Source of the DNA: Phocaeicola faecalis
GTDB taxonomy: Bacteria > Bacteroidota > Bacteroidia > Bacteroidales > Bacteroidaceae
Direction: 5' to 3'
Assembly (NCBI RefSeq): GCF_021730445.1
Contig: NZ_JADNRM010000001.1
Coordinates: 387,004 to 451,003 of the forward strand
Length of the DNA: 64,000 bases
Below the pieces are notes generated by a model. That model searched no databases, was not told the origin of the DNA, and worked only from the letters and a program-made list of their open reading frames with translations. Shown in pieces: positions 33,215 to 41,595 of the stretch. The first letter of the stretch is position 1. Every line of letters starts with the position of its first letter. A program made the translations under genes and the position numbers.

Positions 33215-33618
33215 TATTCTTCCTCCGGTTTTGTAAAGCGAAACAGGGTCGGGTCTACCGGACGAATCAACACATTGTGTCCTTTTTGAAACTTAGATTT
33301 CAGTTTGGCAACCGTCTTTTCCAATTTCGATTTATTAGTATCAAAATACACAAAGCAAGTACGGTTCACCAGCCCTTCCTGGCCTTCCAAATAACTTTTC
33401 AACTGATAACTATAATGAGAACGTTGCGGCAACAATTTATTATTATCCAGTTTCACACTATCCAACAACTGGATATCTGTAAAATAAATCAATGAATCTG
33501 TAAACGAAGCAGACACACCTACTATATATACAGCCTTGGTTTTATTTCCTTTTAAAGAAAATGCCGAGCACAACATCAGCACGACAAATAAAGAGCAGAA
33601 AATCTTGATGAATTTCAT
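33214..33618 (-). CDS. Secreted hypothetical protein
   Basis: A 134-aa protein with a signal peptide (MKFIKIFCSLFVVLMLCSAFS). The mature region contains KAVYIVGVSASFTDSLIYFT, LLPQRSHYSYQLKSYL and NRTCFVYFDTNKSKLEKTVA, which reads like a compact alpha/beta envelope domain. I do not recognise a named family, though the composition is typical of conserved Bacteroides periplasmic proteins. Convergent with the small lipoprotein gene. Confidence 0.7.
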   Translation of the reverse strand: MKFIKIFCSLFVVLMLCSAFSLKGNKTKAVYIVGVSASFTDSLIYFTDIQLLDSVKLDNNKLLPQRSHYSYQLKSYLEGQEGLVNRTCFVYFDTNKSKLEKTVAKLKSKFQKGHNVLIRPVDPTLFRFTKPEEE

Positions 33619-33717
33619 AATTTGTTTTTTATTATTTTATTGAGGACAAAAGTAGTTATTTACCGCTAAATATAAAAAGGTAATAGATAAATTAACATTA
33701 TTCCTCTATAAACGAAC

Positions 33718-33765
33718 AAAAGCACAAGATGAAAGCTCAAACTTTCAACTCATGCTTTGTTTTCT
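33718..33765 (-). terminator. Hairpin after rpoD
   Basis: AAAGCATGAGTTGAAAG pairs with CTTTCATCTTGTGCTTT on the minus strand, an interrupted but long stem, about 30 nt beyond the rpoD stop. T-rich sequence follows on both strands, so it may terminate from either side. Confidence 0.5.
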
Positions 33766-33791
33766 TTTTGTTTTGGAAACCGAATTTGGTC

Positions 33792-34652
33792 TTATCCCAA
33801 ATAGGCCTTGAGCAGCTTGCTACGTGAATTTGCTCTTAATCTTCTAATGGCTTTCTCTTTAATCTGACGTACGCGCTCACGAGTGAGTCCGAATTTATCG
33901 CCGATTTCTTCCAACGTCATTTCCTGCGTGTTAATACCGAAAAACATCTGGATAATATCCTTTTCTCTTTCGGTTAACGTAGAGAGTGCTCTATCGATTT
34001 CCTTCGAAAGTGACTCATTAACCAAGGAACGGTCTGCCATAGGCGAGTCGTCATTTACCAGCACATCCAACAAGCTGTTGTCTTCTCCTTCCACAAAAGG
34101 AGCATCTACAGAAATGTGACGGCCTGAAACTTTCAACGTGTCCGAAATCTTGTCTACCGGAATTTCCAATTCATCGGCTAATTCTTCCGGAGAAGGACGA
34201 CGCTCGTTTTCCTGTTCGAACTTGGAAAAAGCTTTGCTGATTTTATTCAGCGAACCTACCTGGTTCAACGGCAAACGAACAATACGTGACTGTTCTGCCA
34301 ATGCTTGAAGGATAGACTGACGAATCCACCATACAGCGTAACTGATAAATTTAAAGCCTCGGGTTTCATCAAACTTTTCGGCTGCCTTAATCAGTCCCAG
34401 GTTTCCCTCATTAATCAAGTCAGGAAGACTTAACCCCTGATTTTGATACTGCTTGGCAACAGATACAACGAAACGCAAGTTTGCACGTGTCAGTTTTTCT
34501 AATGCCACCCGGTCGCCTTTACGGATACGTTGAGCGAGCTCTACCTCTTCTTCTACAGTAATCAAGTCTTCGCGCCCAATTTCCTGTAGATACTTATCAA
34601 GAGATGCGCTCTCTCGGTTAGTGATACTTTTAGTAATCTTTAATTGTCTCAT
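33792..34652 (-). CDS. rpoD: Primary RNA polymerase sigma factor (Bacteroidetes RpoD/SigABfr type)
   Basis: A 286-aa group 1 sigma factor lacking region 1.1, as is usual in Bacteroidetes. Region 1.2 holds [20 protein letters not shown]; region 2 [38 protein letters not shown] and [14 protein letters not shown]; region 3 [13 protein letters not shown]; region 4 [15 protein letters not shown] and [19 protein letters not shown]. This is the factor that recognises the -33 TTTG / -7 TAnnTTTG promoters seen throughout the window. A TAAATTTG -7 box (34677-34684, minus) precedes it. Confidence 0.96.
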   Translation of the reverse strand: MRQLKITKSITNRESASLDKYLQEIGREDLITVEEEVELAQRIRKGDRVALEKLTRANLRFVVSVAKQYQNQGLSLPDLINEGNLGLIKAAEKFDETRGFKFISYAVWWIRQSILQALAEQSRIVRLPLNQVGSLNKISKAFSKFEQENERRPSPEELADELEIPVDKISDTLKVSGRHISVDAPFVEGEDNSLLDVLVNDDSPMADRSLVNESLSKEIDRALSTLTEREKDIIQMFFGINTQEMTLEEIGDKFGLTRERVRQIKEKAIRRLRANSRSKLLKAYLG

Positions 34653-34676
34653 TCTCTATAAAACAAATTTGGGATG

Positions 34677-34684
34677 CAAATTTA
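34677..34684 (-). promoter_or_regulatory. -7 box (TAAATTTG) for rpoD
   Basis: The reverse strand reads TAAATTTG, 24 bp upstream of the rpoD ATG, leaving a leader of under 20 nt. Confidence 0.5.
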
Positions 34685-34838
34685 CAACATTAAAATGGAA
34701 TAACATCCATTTTGTTTGGAATATTTTTGCCAATAAATCAAAAAAGGACTTTTATCAGGGTAGTTCTTAAAATTATTAGGTTATTCCAATGCATATAGTC
34801 CTATTATTTTCATTAAGGACACTCCTTTAAATATAATA

Positions 34839-34872
34839 GGATGCACGACTAGTATAATACTGCCGTGCATCC
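34839..34872. repeat. Perfect hairpin downstream of htrA
   Basis: GGATGCACG (34839-34847) and CGTGCATCC (34864-34872) are perfectly complementary, with a second short palindrome (AGTATAATACT) in the loop. It lies about 60 bp past the htrA stop and is not followed by a T-run on either strand. The rest of the 280-bp rpoD-htrA gap is A+T-rich with nothing else evident. Confidence 0.55.
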
Positions 34873-34931
34873 ACCAAACACACACCTATTGAAAAAATCT
34901 TATTACCTTATGTCTTTTTATCCTTTATGAA

Positions 34932-36455
34932 TTATTCTTGAGTCAAGTCTACAGCGTAATTGGCGCGTTTACCTGACGGAAACATACCGCTTAAGAACAA
35001 TACCTGATCGGGTGACTGAGTTGCAGCCTTCAGCACATTCTCCAAATCATTCACCGTTCTAATGACCTGTCCATTAGCTTTCAGAATAATGAATCCCTTA
35101 CGGACACCGGCAGCTTTCATCTTGCCTTCCGTCACACCTGTTACTTCAATACCCGAACCGAGATTCAGTTGTTTCTTCAGCTCTTGAGGAACTTCGCGGA
35201 ACGCAGCACCCAATATTTCCATGCCTGCATTCTTCACTACCTTCGTAGTCCCCTGTTCGTTCTTTAAAGTCAATTCAATATCTTTTTCTTTCTTGTCACG
35301 TAAAACTTTTACTGTAACCTTGTCACCCGGACGATGCTTAGCCAAACCTTCCTGCAGTTCTGCAAAGTTCTTCACTCTCTTGCTATCTATTCCAATGATA
35401 ACATCATTCTCCTGCAACTTACCTGCAGCAGAACCTCCTTCGATGATTTCACGAACCCATACGCCATCTACTGCGCCCAAGTCTTTCACTTGTTTCTTCA
35501 TTGCATCATCCATTAACTGCTGGTCATCATTAATCGGTGTGCCCTTAATACCTAGAATAGCACGCTGCACAGTCCCATACTCTTTCAAGTCTGATACAAC
35601 TTTCTTCATAATGCTGGTCGGGATAGCAAAACCATATCCTGAATAAGCCCCTGTCGGTGAATACAGTACAGAGTTGATACCAACCAATTCACCTCCCGCA
35701 TTAACCAGTGCCCCACCACTATTACCTTGATTAATGGCAGCATCCGTTTGGATGAATGATTCTACACCTTGATTATATACACCCAATGTACGAGCTTTTG
35801 CACTGACAATACCGGCAGTTACAGTAGACGTCATGTTGAATGGATTACCTACCGCCAACACCCACTCTCCTACCTTCAATGCATCCGAGTCACCTATAGG
35901 TACTGTCGGAAGGTCATCAGCTTCAATTTTAACTAAAGCTAAATCCGTACTGGGGTCTGCACCTATCACGCGTCCTTTAAATTCACGTCCGTCGTTCAGC
36001 TTGACACTGATTACATCTGCATTATCAATCACATGGTTATTAGTAACAATATAGCCATCCTTTGATATAATCACACCTGAACCAAAGCCTACCCTTTCCG
36101 GAGTTTGTACCTGGCGTTGCTGGCCTCCGCCTCTACCGTTTCCAAAGATATCACCAAAGAAATCGGAGAATGGGTCACGAACTGTTACAGTCTGAGTCTT
36201 AGATTCTTGGGTAGACTTTATATGGACAACTGCATGTACAGAGTTCTCGGCCGCCTGAGTCAGATCGACCGGTTGCATATTTATTGCATCCAGAGCTGCC
36301 AATCTTGTATTCTGGTTTTGTTGGAATACATCATTAAAAGCCAAACTCTTATTCTGTTCAGGCTTCAACATAGTATAAGTCGTTACTCCTGCCACACCTG
36401 CGCTAACAGCTACAATCGCCGTTGCTCCTAGTACCATTTTAGTTGCTTGTTTCAT
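34932..36455 (-). CDS. htrA: HtrA/DegP-type serine endoprotease
   Basis: A 507-aa periplasmic protease: N-terminal membrane/signal helix (VLGATAIVAVSAGVAGVTTY), trypsin-like domain with triad H141 (NNHVIDNAD), D171 (PSTDLALVKI) and S246 (NQGNSGGAL), and two PDZ domains (about 310-400 and 420-500). A long LA loop containing a Gly-rich stretch (FGNGRGGGQQRQ) lies near 100-115, as in DegP. It degrades or chaperones misfolded envelope proteins. Monocistronic; the upstream 290-bp gap to rnpB shows no gene. Confidence 0.95.
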   Translation of the reverse strand: MKQATKMVLGATAIVAVSAGVAGVTTYTMLKPEQNKSLAFNDVFQQNQNTRLAALDAINMQPVDLTQAAENSVHAVVHIKSTQESKTQTVTVRDPFSDFFGDIFGNGRGGGQQRQVQTPERVGFGSGVIISKDGYIVTNNHVIDNADVISVKLNDGREFKGRVIGADPSTDLALVKIEADDLPTVPIGDSDALKVGEWVLAVGNPFNMTSTVTAGIVSAKARTLGVYNQGVESFIQTDAAINQGNSGGALVNAGGELVGINSVLYSPTGAYSGYGFAIPTSIMKKVVSDLKEYGTVQRAILGIKGTPINDDQQLMDDAMKKQVKDLGAVDGVWVREIIEGGSAAGKLQENDVIIGIDSKRVKNFAELQEGLAKHRPGDKVTVKVLRDKKEKDIELTLKNEQGTTKVVKNAGMEILGAAFREVPQELKKQLNLGSGIEVTGVTEGKMKAAGVRKGFIILKANGQVIRTVNDLENVLKAATQSPDQVLFLSGMFPSGKRANYAVDLTQE

Positions 36456-36706
36456 AACTTAATATCTATTAATTTGTTAATTTCATTTTTAGTTTAACTT
36501 TTATACCGCTAAAGTAATGACAAAATATGTACGGTTGTATGCATTGTCAGGTAAATTTTCCCTCTTTTAACAGAGACATACAGACACTTAACAGGGGTTA
36601 ACCGCAATATCTGCCAAATTTGCATTCGTTATCAATAGCTGACAGCACATCTGTCAGAGGCATAAATTCAACATTTTACATTCATTTCAATACTTTTTCT
36701 CATCCT

Positions 36707-36740
36707 TTTGCTGCACTTCGGGCTAAAAGCATTATCTTTG
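36707..36740 (+). promoter_or_regulatory. rnpB promoter
   Basis: TTTG (36707-36710) and TATCTTTG (36733-36740) are 22 bp apart. The mature RNA 5' region begins a few bases later. Confidence 0.65.
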
Positions 36741-36747
36741 TCCGCTC

Positions 36748-37118
36748 AAAGCAGTCGGCCGGTCTGTCGCTGATGCCACAAGGCAGAAGAGGAAAGTCCG
36801 GGCAACATAGAGCATCCTACTTCCTAACAGAAAGCTATCTGCGAAGGTAGAGTAATGCAGAAGAAAAGAACCGCCCTGTTCTTTCGGGGACAAGGTAAGG
36901 GTGAGAAGGCGGGGTAAGAGCCCACCAGCCGCATGGTGACATGTCGGGCTGTGTATCTTAGGAGTTGTAAGGTCATGTAAACCGGCATTATGAGGGTTGC
37001 TCGCCCCACGTCGGAGGGTAGACCGCTAGAGCCTGTTGGTGACAACAGGCGTAGATAAATGACAGACGCTTTGCCGCAAGGCAAGGAACAGAACCCGGCT
37101 TATAGGCCGACTGCTTTT
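36748..37118 (+). ncRNA. rnpB: RNase P RNA (class A)
   Basis: The catalytic RNA of RNase P, which matures tRNA 5' ends. Diagnostic conserved blocks are GAGGAAAGTCCGGGCA (36789-36804), AGACCGCTAGAGCC near 37020, AGATAAATGACAGACGC (37054 on) and CAGAACCCGGCTTATAGGCC near its end. The ends pair as helix P1: GCAGTCGGCC (36751-36760) with GGCCGACTGC (37105-37114), and a T-run follows as terminator. Length of about 370 nt is normal. Confidence 0.96.
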
Positions 37119-37139
37119 TTTTATATATAAAGAGCCTAA

Positions 37140-38468
37140 ATGAGTACCATGAACAAGGAAAAGCTGAAAGGCCTGCAATCGTTTCTCAAAGATGATATAT
37201 GGCGAGTGACGGAAGACGAGGTTAGCAAATCTCGTGGAATACTTTATAATGCAATAAAGATAGCAACCCTCTCCATCCGTGAATTTACCCAAGGACGTAT
37301 TATCAACAAAGCTTCTGCGCTGACATACAGCACATTGCTTTCCAGTATCCCTATATTGGCCATATTATTTGCCATTGCACGCGGCTTTGGTTTCTCCAAT
37401 TTACTGGAAACCCAGTTTCGCAGTGGACTGGAAGGTCAGAGTGCAGCCGCAGAGACGGTTCTCGGATTGATTGACTCTTATCTGATTCACGCCAAAAGCG
37501 GCGTATTTATCGGTGTCGGTTTAATCATGCTGTTTTGGACTATCCTCAGCCTGACATACAACATAGAACGTACTTTCAATTACATTTGGCAGGTGAAGAA
37601 GCCACGCACGCTTTACCGTAAAATGACAGACTACTTTTCCATCCTTTTACTTCTTCCGTTATTAATTGTATTGTCAAGCGGTATTTCAATCTTCATGACG
37701 ACAATGCTGAAGAATATGGAGGATTTTGTGTTGTTGGCACCGCTAATGAAATTTATGGTCAGGCTTATTCCTTTCATACTCACGTGGGGAATGTTCACAG
37801 GGCTATATGTGTTTATGCCCAATACAAAGGTAAAAATCAAATATGCTATCATACCCGGTATCATAGCCGGTACTGCTTTTCAGGCATTCCAATATTTATA
37901 TATCGGAAGCCAGATATGGGTTTCGCGCTACAATGCCATTTACGGTAGTTTCGCCGCTATCCCGATGTTCCTGTTGTGGACACAAATATCGTGGAGTATC
38001 TGTCTTTATGGTGCGGAACTGTGCTATGTGGCCCAAAATCTGAAGAATTACAGTTTCAGCAAAGAGACAGCACATATCAGCCGCCGATATCATGACTTCC
38101 TTTGTATCCTCATCATGTCACTCATCTGTAAACGTTTTGAAACGGAAGAACCTCCTTATACTGCCGTTACATTGAGTGATGAGCATAAGATTCCCATCCG
38201 GCTTACCAAAAATATATTATACGAACTGCAAGACATGCACATGATTTATGAAACCCCGGTAGACGATGACGATGAATCTTTTGCATACCTTCCGTCTGTA
38301 GATATAAACCGGATGAATGTAGCAATGCTCCTGAACAGACTGGATGTAGCCGGTTCAGAAGCATTCAAGATTGACCGCGAGCGATACAGTGCTCCGTGGG
38401 AGGCACTGATGCAGGCCCGCGAAGAATATTATCAAAGCACCAGCAAGATACTGCTGAAAGACCTTTAG
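37140..38468 (+). CDS. YihY/BrkB family inner-membrane protein
   Basis: A 442-aa protein whose first 300 residues hold about six transmembrane helices of the YihY/virulence factor BrkB family (once misnamed RNase BN): NKASALTYSTLLSSIPILAI, LFWTILSLTYNIERTFNYIW, YAIIPGIIAGTAFQAFQYLY and AIYGSFAAIPMFLLWTQISW. The cytoplasmic tail (about 310-442) looks like a winged-helix domain (SLICKRFETEEPPYTAVTLS, LTKNILYELQDMHMIYETP). Function unknown. It begins 22 bp after rnpB and could be read through from its promoter. Its stop overlaps the stop of ribE. Confidence 0.87.
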   Translation: MSTMNKEKLKGLQSFLKDDIWRVTEDEVSKSRGILYNAIKIATLSIREFTQGRIINKASALTYSTLLSSIPILAILFAIARGFGFSNLLETQFRSGLEGQSAAAETVLGLIDSYLIHAKSGVFIGVGLIMLFWTILSLTYNIERTFNYIWQVKKPRTLYRKMTDYFSILLLLPLLIVLSSGISIFMTTMLKNMEDFVLLAPLMKFMVRLIPFILTWGMFTGLYVFMPNTKVKIKYAIIPGIIAGTAFQAFQYLYIGSQIWVSRYNAIYGSFAAIPMFLLWTQISWSICLYGAELCYVAQNLKNYSFSKETAHISRRYHDFLCILIMSLICKRFETEEPPYTAVTLSDEHKIPIRLTKNILYELQDMHMIYETPVDDDDESFAYLPSVDINRMNVAMLLNRLDVAGSEAFKIDRERYSAPWEALMQAREEYYQSTSKILLKDL

Positions 38469-39070
38469 TTATTGAACTGCATCATGCGGCTCAAATATTT
38501 GCCGATGATATCGAACTCTATATTTACGATACTTCCCGGTTGGAAAGTGTGGAAATTGGTATGTTCGTAGGTGTAAGGAATAATAGCAACCTGAAAAGTG
38601 TCATCTGTCGGGTTGCATACGGTCAGACTAACCCCATTTACGGTAACCGAACCTTTATCCACTGTAATATAACCACGTTTTGCCATTTCCTTGTCAAATT
38701 TATATTTGAAAGTATAATAACGACTGCCGTCCACGTCTTGAATACCGACACATTCCGCAGTCTGGTCTACATGCCCCTGCACAATATGTCCGTCCAAACG
38801 TCCGTTCATCATCATACTGCGCTCCACATTCACTTTATCCCCTACCTTCAACAGTCCGAGGTTGGAACGTTCCAACGTTTCTTCAATAGCAGTCACTGTA
38901 TATGTACCATCCTGAATGCTTACCACTGTCAGGCAAACACCATTGTGAGCAATGCTCTGGTCTATCTTCAGTTCGTCTACAAACGAACATTTCAATGTAA
39001 GGTGTAAATTAGTTCGTTCTTTTTCCGAACGTACTACTTCTGCATATTCTTCTACAATTCCTGAGAACAT
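38465..39070 (-). CDS. ribE: Riboflavin synthase alpha chain
   Basis: A 201-aa protein with two lumazine-binding repeats. The N-terminal signature is MFSGIVEEYAEVV; each repeat has the S-I-A-x-N-G-V-C-L-T or V-N-G-V-S-L-T element (SIAHNGVCLTV near 40 and TVNGVSLTVCN near 145), and GHIVQGHVDQ is present. It dismutates two 6,7-dimethyl-8-ribityllumazine molecules to riboflavin. It overlaps the converging BrkB gene by 4 bp. Confidence 0.95.
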   Translation of the reverse strand: MFSGIVEEYAEVVRSEKERTNLHLTLKCSFVDELKIDQSIAHNGVCLTVVSIQDGTYTVTAIEETLERSNLGLLKVGDKVNVERSMMMNGRLDGHIVQGHVDQTAECVGIQDVDGSRYYTFKYKFDKEMAKRGYITVDKGSVTVNGVSLTVCNPTDDTFQVAIIPYTYEHTNFHTFQPGSIVNIEFDIIGKYLSRMMQFNN

Positions 39071-39138
39071 AATTCATTAATTTAATAGTTGAAGTGCAAA
39101 GATAAAGAGAAAAAGCCGTCTTAAATAAAAGATTTATG

Positions 39139-39146
39139 TATTTTTG
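39139..39146 (+). promoter_or_regulatory. -7 box (TATTTTTG) for the XRE-cupin gene
   Basis: TATTTTTG followed by C lies 38 bp upstream of the ATG at 39185. Confidence 0.5.
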
Positions 39147-39184
39147 CACAAATTACATTGCAAACATTACTAATACTAACAAAT

Positions 39185-39760
39185 ATGGATAGCACAAGAA
39201 TCGTTGGCGAAAAGATTAAATCGCTGCGTGAAACAAAAGAAATCAGTGTAGCAGAACTAGCAGAACGTTCGGGGCTTGCCGAGGAACAAATCAACCGCAT
39301 AGAAAATAATGTAGATCTTCCTTCCTTAGCTCCTCTCATCAAAATAGCACGTGCACTGGGTGTACGCTTGGGCACTTTCTTGGATGACCAAGAAGAACAG
39401 GGGGCAGTAGTTTGTCGCAAAGAGACTGCTGAAGATACAATCAGTTTTTCAAATAATGCAATGGACTTACGCACTCACATGCGCTACCATTCTCTTTCAA
39501 AATCGAAAGCCGACCGTCACATGGAACCCTTCATTGTTGATGTAGCTCCGAATGAGAATGTTGAGTTTACTCTTTCATCACATGAAGGAGAAGAGTTCAT
39601 TTATGTCATGGAAGGCGCCATTGAGGTATGCCACGGCAAGAAATGTTATGTAATAGAAGCCGGCGACAGCATTTATTATGACTCTATTGTTCCTCATCAT
39701 GTACATGGACTTTGCGGACAGGCAGCCAAGATATTGGCAGTAATTTACACACCCATCTAA
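39185..39760 (+). CDS. XRE-cupin transcriptional regulator
   Basis: I start at the ATG at 39185 (MDSTRIVGEKIKSLRETK); the upstream in-frame ATG at 39158 adds a non-conserved leader close to the -7 box. The 191-aa protein has an XRE helix-turn-helix (about 5-62; SVAELAERSGLAEEQINRIE) and a C-terminal cupin (about 105-185; HEGEEFIYVMEGAIEV, DSIYYDSIVPHHVHG). Such regulators sense small carboxylates or amino compounds through the cupin. It lies 12 bp before an acyl-CoA ligase gene, a pairing that suggests control of that enzyme. Confidence 0.9.
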   Translation: MDSTRIVGEKIKSLRETKEISVAELAERSGLAEEQINRIENNVDLPSLAPLIKIARALGVRLGTFLDDQEEQGAVVCRKETAEDTISFSNNAMDLRTHMRYHSLSKSKADRHMEPFIVDVAPNENVEFTLSSHEGEEFIYVMEGAIEVCHGKKCYVIEAGDSIYYDSIVPHHVHGLCGQAAKILAVIYTPI

Positions 39761-39772
39761 ACCGGATTTGAC

Positions 39773-41425
39773 ATGGAATTATATACCCGAACTCTTGGGG
39801 ACTGGCTCGAACATTGGGCTGAAACCACTCCGGATAAAGAATATATCGTTTATTCAGACCGCAACCTGCGTTTTACCTGGAGACAATTCAATGAACGTGT
39901 GGATAATATGGCAAAAGGGTTGCTTGCCATCGGTGTCAAACGAGGCACTCATGTAGGAATCTGGGCAGGTAATGTACCCGACTGGCTCACTTTCCTCTAT
40001 GCCTGTGCCAAAATCGGTGCCGTAGCTGTAACTGTAAATACAAACTACAAACAGGCCGAACTGGAATATCTTTGCCAGAATTCAGATATGCATACATTAT
40101 GTATCGTCAATGGCGATCGCGGCTCAGACGATTATGTCAACATGGTTTATGCTATGCTGCCCGAGCTGAAAAGTTCGCAACGCGGATATTTAAAAAGCAA
40201 ACGTTTTCCATGCATGAAGAATGTCATCTACATTGGCCAGGAAAAATACAGAGGAATGTATAATACCTCCGAAATTCTTCTATTGGGAAGCAATGTAGAG
40301 GATGACGAACTCACCGAAGCCAAAAAACAAGTAGACTGCCATGATACGGTGAATATGCAGTACACTTCCGGTACGACAGGATTCCCAAAGGGAGTCATGC
40401 TTACACATTATAATATAAGCAACAATGGCTTCCTCACCGGAGAGCACATGAAGTTTACTTCGAATGACAAGCTATGTGTTTGCGTTCCTCTTTTCCATTG
40501 TTTCGGTGTAGTACTTGCCACCATGAACTGCCTGACACATGGATGTACACAAGTAATGGTCGAACGTTTTGATCCGTTGCTAGTACTCGCATCTATTCAT
40601 AAAGAACGGTGTACAGCTCTTTACGGAGTGCCGACAATGTTCATCGCCGAACTGAATCATCCGATGTTTGACATGTTTGACTTGTCAAGCCTTCGTACAG
40701 GCATTATGGCAGGCTCTCTCTGTCCGGTAGAACTGATGAAAAAAGTGGAAGAAAAGATGTTTATGAAAGTGACCAGTGTATACGGACTGACAGAAGCCGC
40801 TCCCGGCATGACGGCCACTCGCCTGGACGACCCATTCGATGTGCGTTGCAACACGGTAGGCCACGATTTTGAGTTTACAGAAGTCCGGGTCATCGACCCC
40901 GAAACAGGCGAAGAATGTCCGATAGGCGTACAAGGAGAAATGTGCAACCGCGGATACAACACCATGAAAGGCTATTATAAGAACCCGGAAGCCACGGCCG
41001 AAGTGATAGACCAAAACGGTTTCCTACATTCGGGAGATTTGGGAATTAAAGACGAAGATGGAAATTACCGAATCACAGGACGTATCAAAGATATGATTAT
41101 CCGTGGTGGGGAGAATATCTATCCGCGTGAAATAGAGGAATTTCTCTATCAGATGGAAGGAATCAAAGACGTACAAGTAGCCGGCATCCCATCGAAAAAG
41201 TATGGTGAGGCAGTAGGTGCCTTCATTATCCTGCACAAAGGAGTAGAAATGAATGAATTTGATGTTCGCGAATTCTGCACAGGCAAAATTGCACGATACA
41301 AGATTCCCAAATATATCTTCTTTGTAGATGAATTTCCAATGACCGGTAGCGGAAAGATTCAGAAATTCAAGTTAAAAGATGTAGGACTGGAGCTATGCCA
41401 AAAACATGGAATAGAAATTATTTAA
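39773..41425 (+). CDS. AMP-dependent acyl-CoA synthetase
   Basis: A 550-aa ANL-superfamily ligase. The P-loop-like A3 motif is [20 protein letters not shown] (about 196-215); later motifs include [10 protein letters not shown] (A5), [20 protein letters not shown] (A7/A8), [18 protein letters not shown], and the catalytic Lys in [14 protein letters not shown] near the end. The sequence reads like medium- or long-chain fatty-acyl-CoA ligases, forming an acyl-adenylate and then a thioester. Probably co-transcribed with the XRE-cupin gene. Confidence 0.9.
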   Translation: MELYTRTLGDWLEHWAETTPDKEYIVYSDRNLRFTWRQFNERVDNMAKGLLAIGVKRGTHVGIWAGNVPDWLTFLYACAKIGAVAVTVNTNYKQAELEYLCQNSDMHTLCIVNGDRGSDDYVNMVYAMLPELKSSQRGYLKSKRFPCMKNVIYIGQEKYRGMYNTSEILLLGSNVEDDELTEAKKQVDCHDTVNMQYTSGTTGFPKGVMLTHYNISNNGFLTGEHMKFTSNDKLCVCVPLFHCFGVVLATMNCLTHGCTQVMVERFDPLLVLASIHKERCTALYGVPTMFIAELNHPMFDMFDLSSLRTGIMAGSLCPVELMKKVEEKMFMKVTSVYGLTEAAPGMTATRLDDPFDVRCNTVGHDFEFTEVRVIDPETGEECPIGVQGEMCNRGYNTMKGYYKNPEATAEVIDQNGFLHSGDLGIKDEDGNYRITGRIKDMIIRGGENIYPREIEEFLYQMEGIKDVQVAGIPSKKYGEAVGAFIILHKGVEMNEFDVREFCTGKIARYKIPKYIFFVDEFPMTGSGKIQKFKLKDVGLELCQKHGIEII

Positions 41426-41435
41426 TATATGTTCA

Positions 41436-41582
41436 TGAGGTCAAAACAGGGATAATGCTGTCGTTTAATTCGTAGGGGCGAGGTTCGCTCGCCCGAAAAC
41501 AGTTTACTTTGTGTCTTCGGGCAGGCAAACCCTGCCCCTACAGCTGACGATGGGATAGGCCGATTTAAATTCGACACACCCT
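41436..41582. mobile_element. Type A MITE-like fold-back element, copy 3
   Basis: About 147 bp, same orientation as copy 1. The two internal hairpins (GGGGCGAGGTTCGCTCGCCC and GGGCAGGCAAACCCTGCCCC) are identical to the other copies; the termini have drifted (GAGGTCAAAAC, TTCGACACACC). It fills the gap between the convergent acyl-CoA ligase and GH2 genes. Confidence 0.8.
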
Positions 41583-41595
41583 CACGTTTTCCTTG

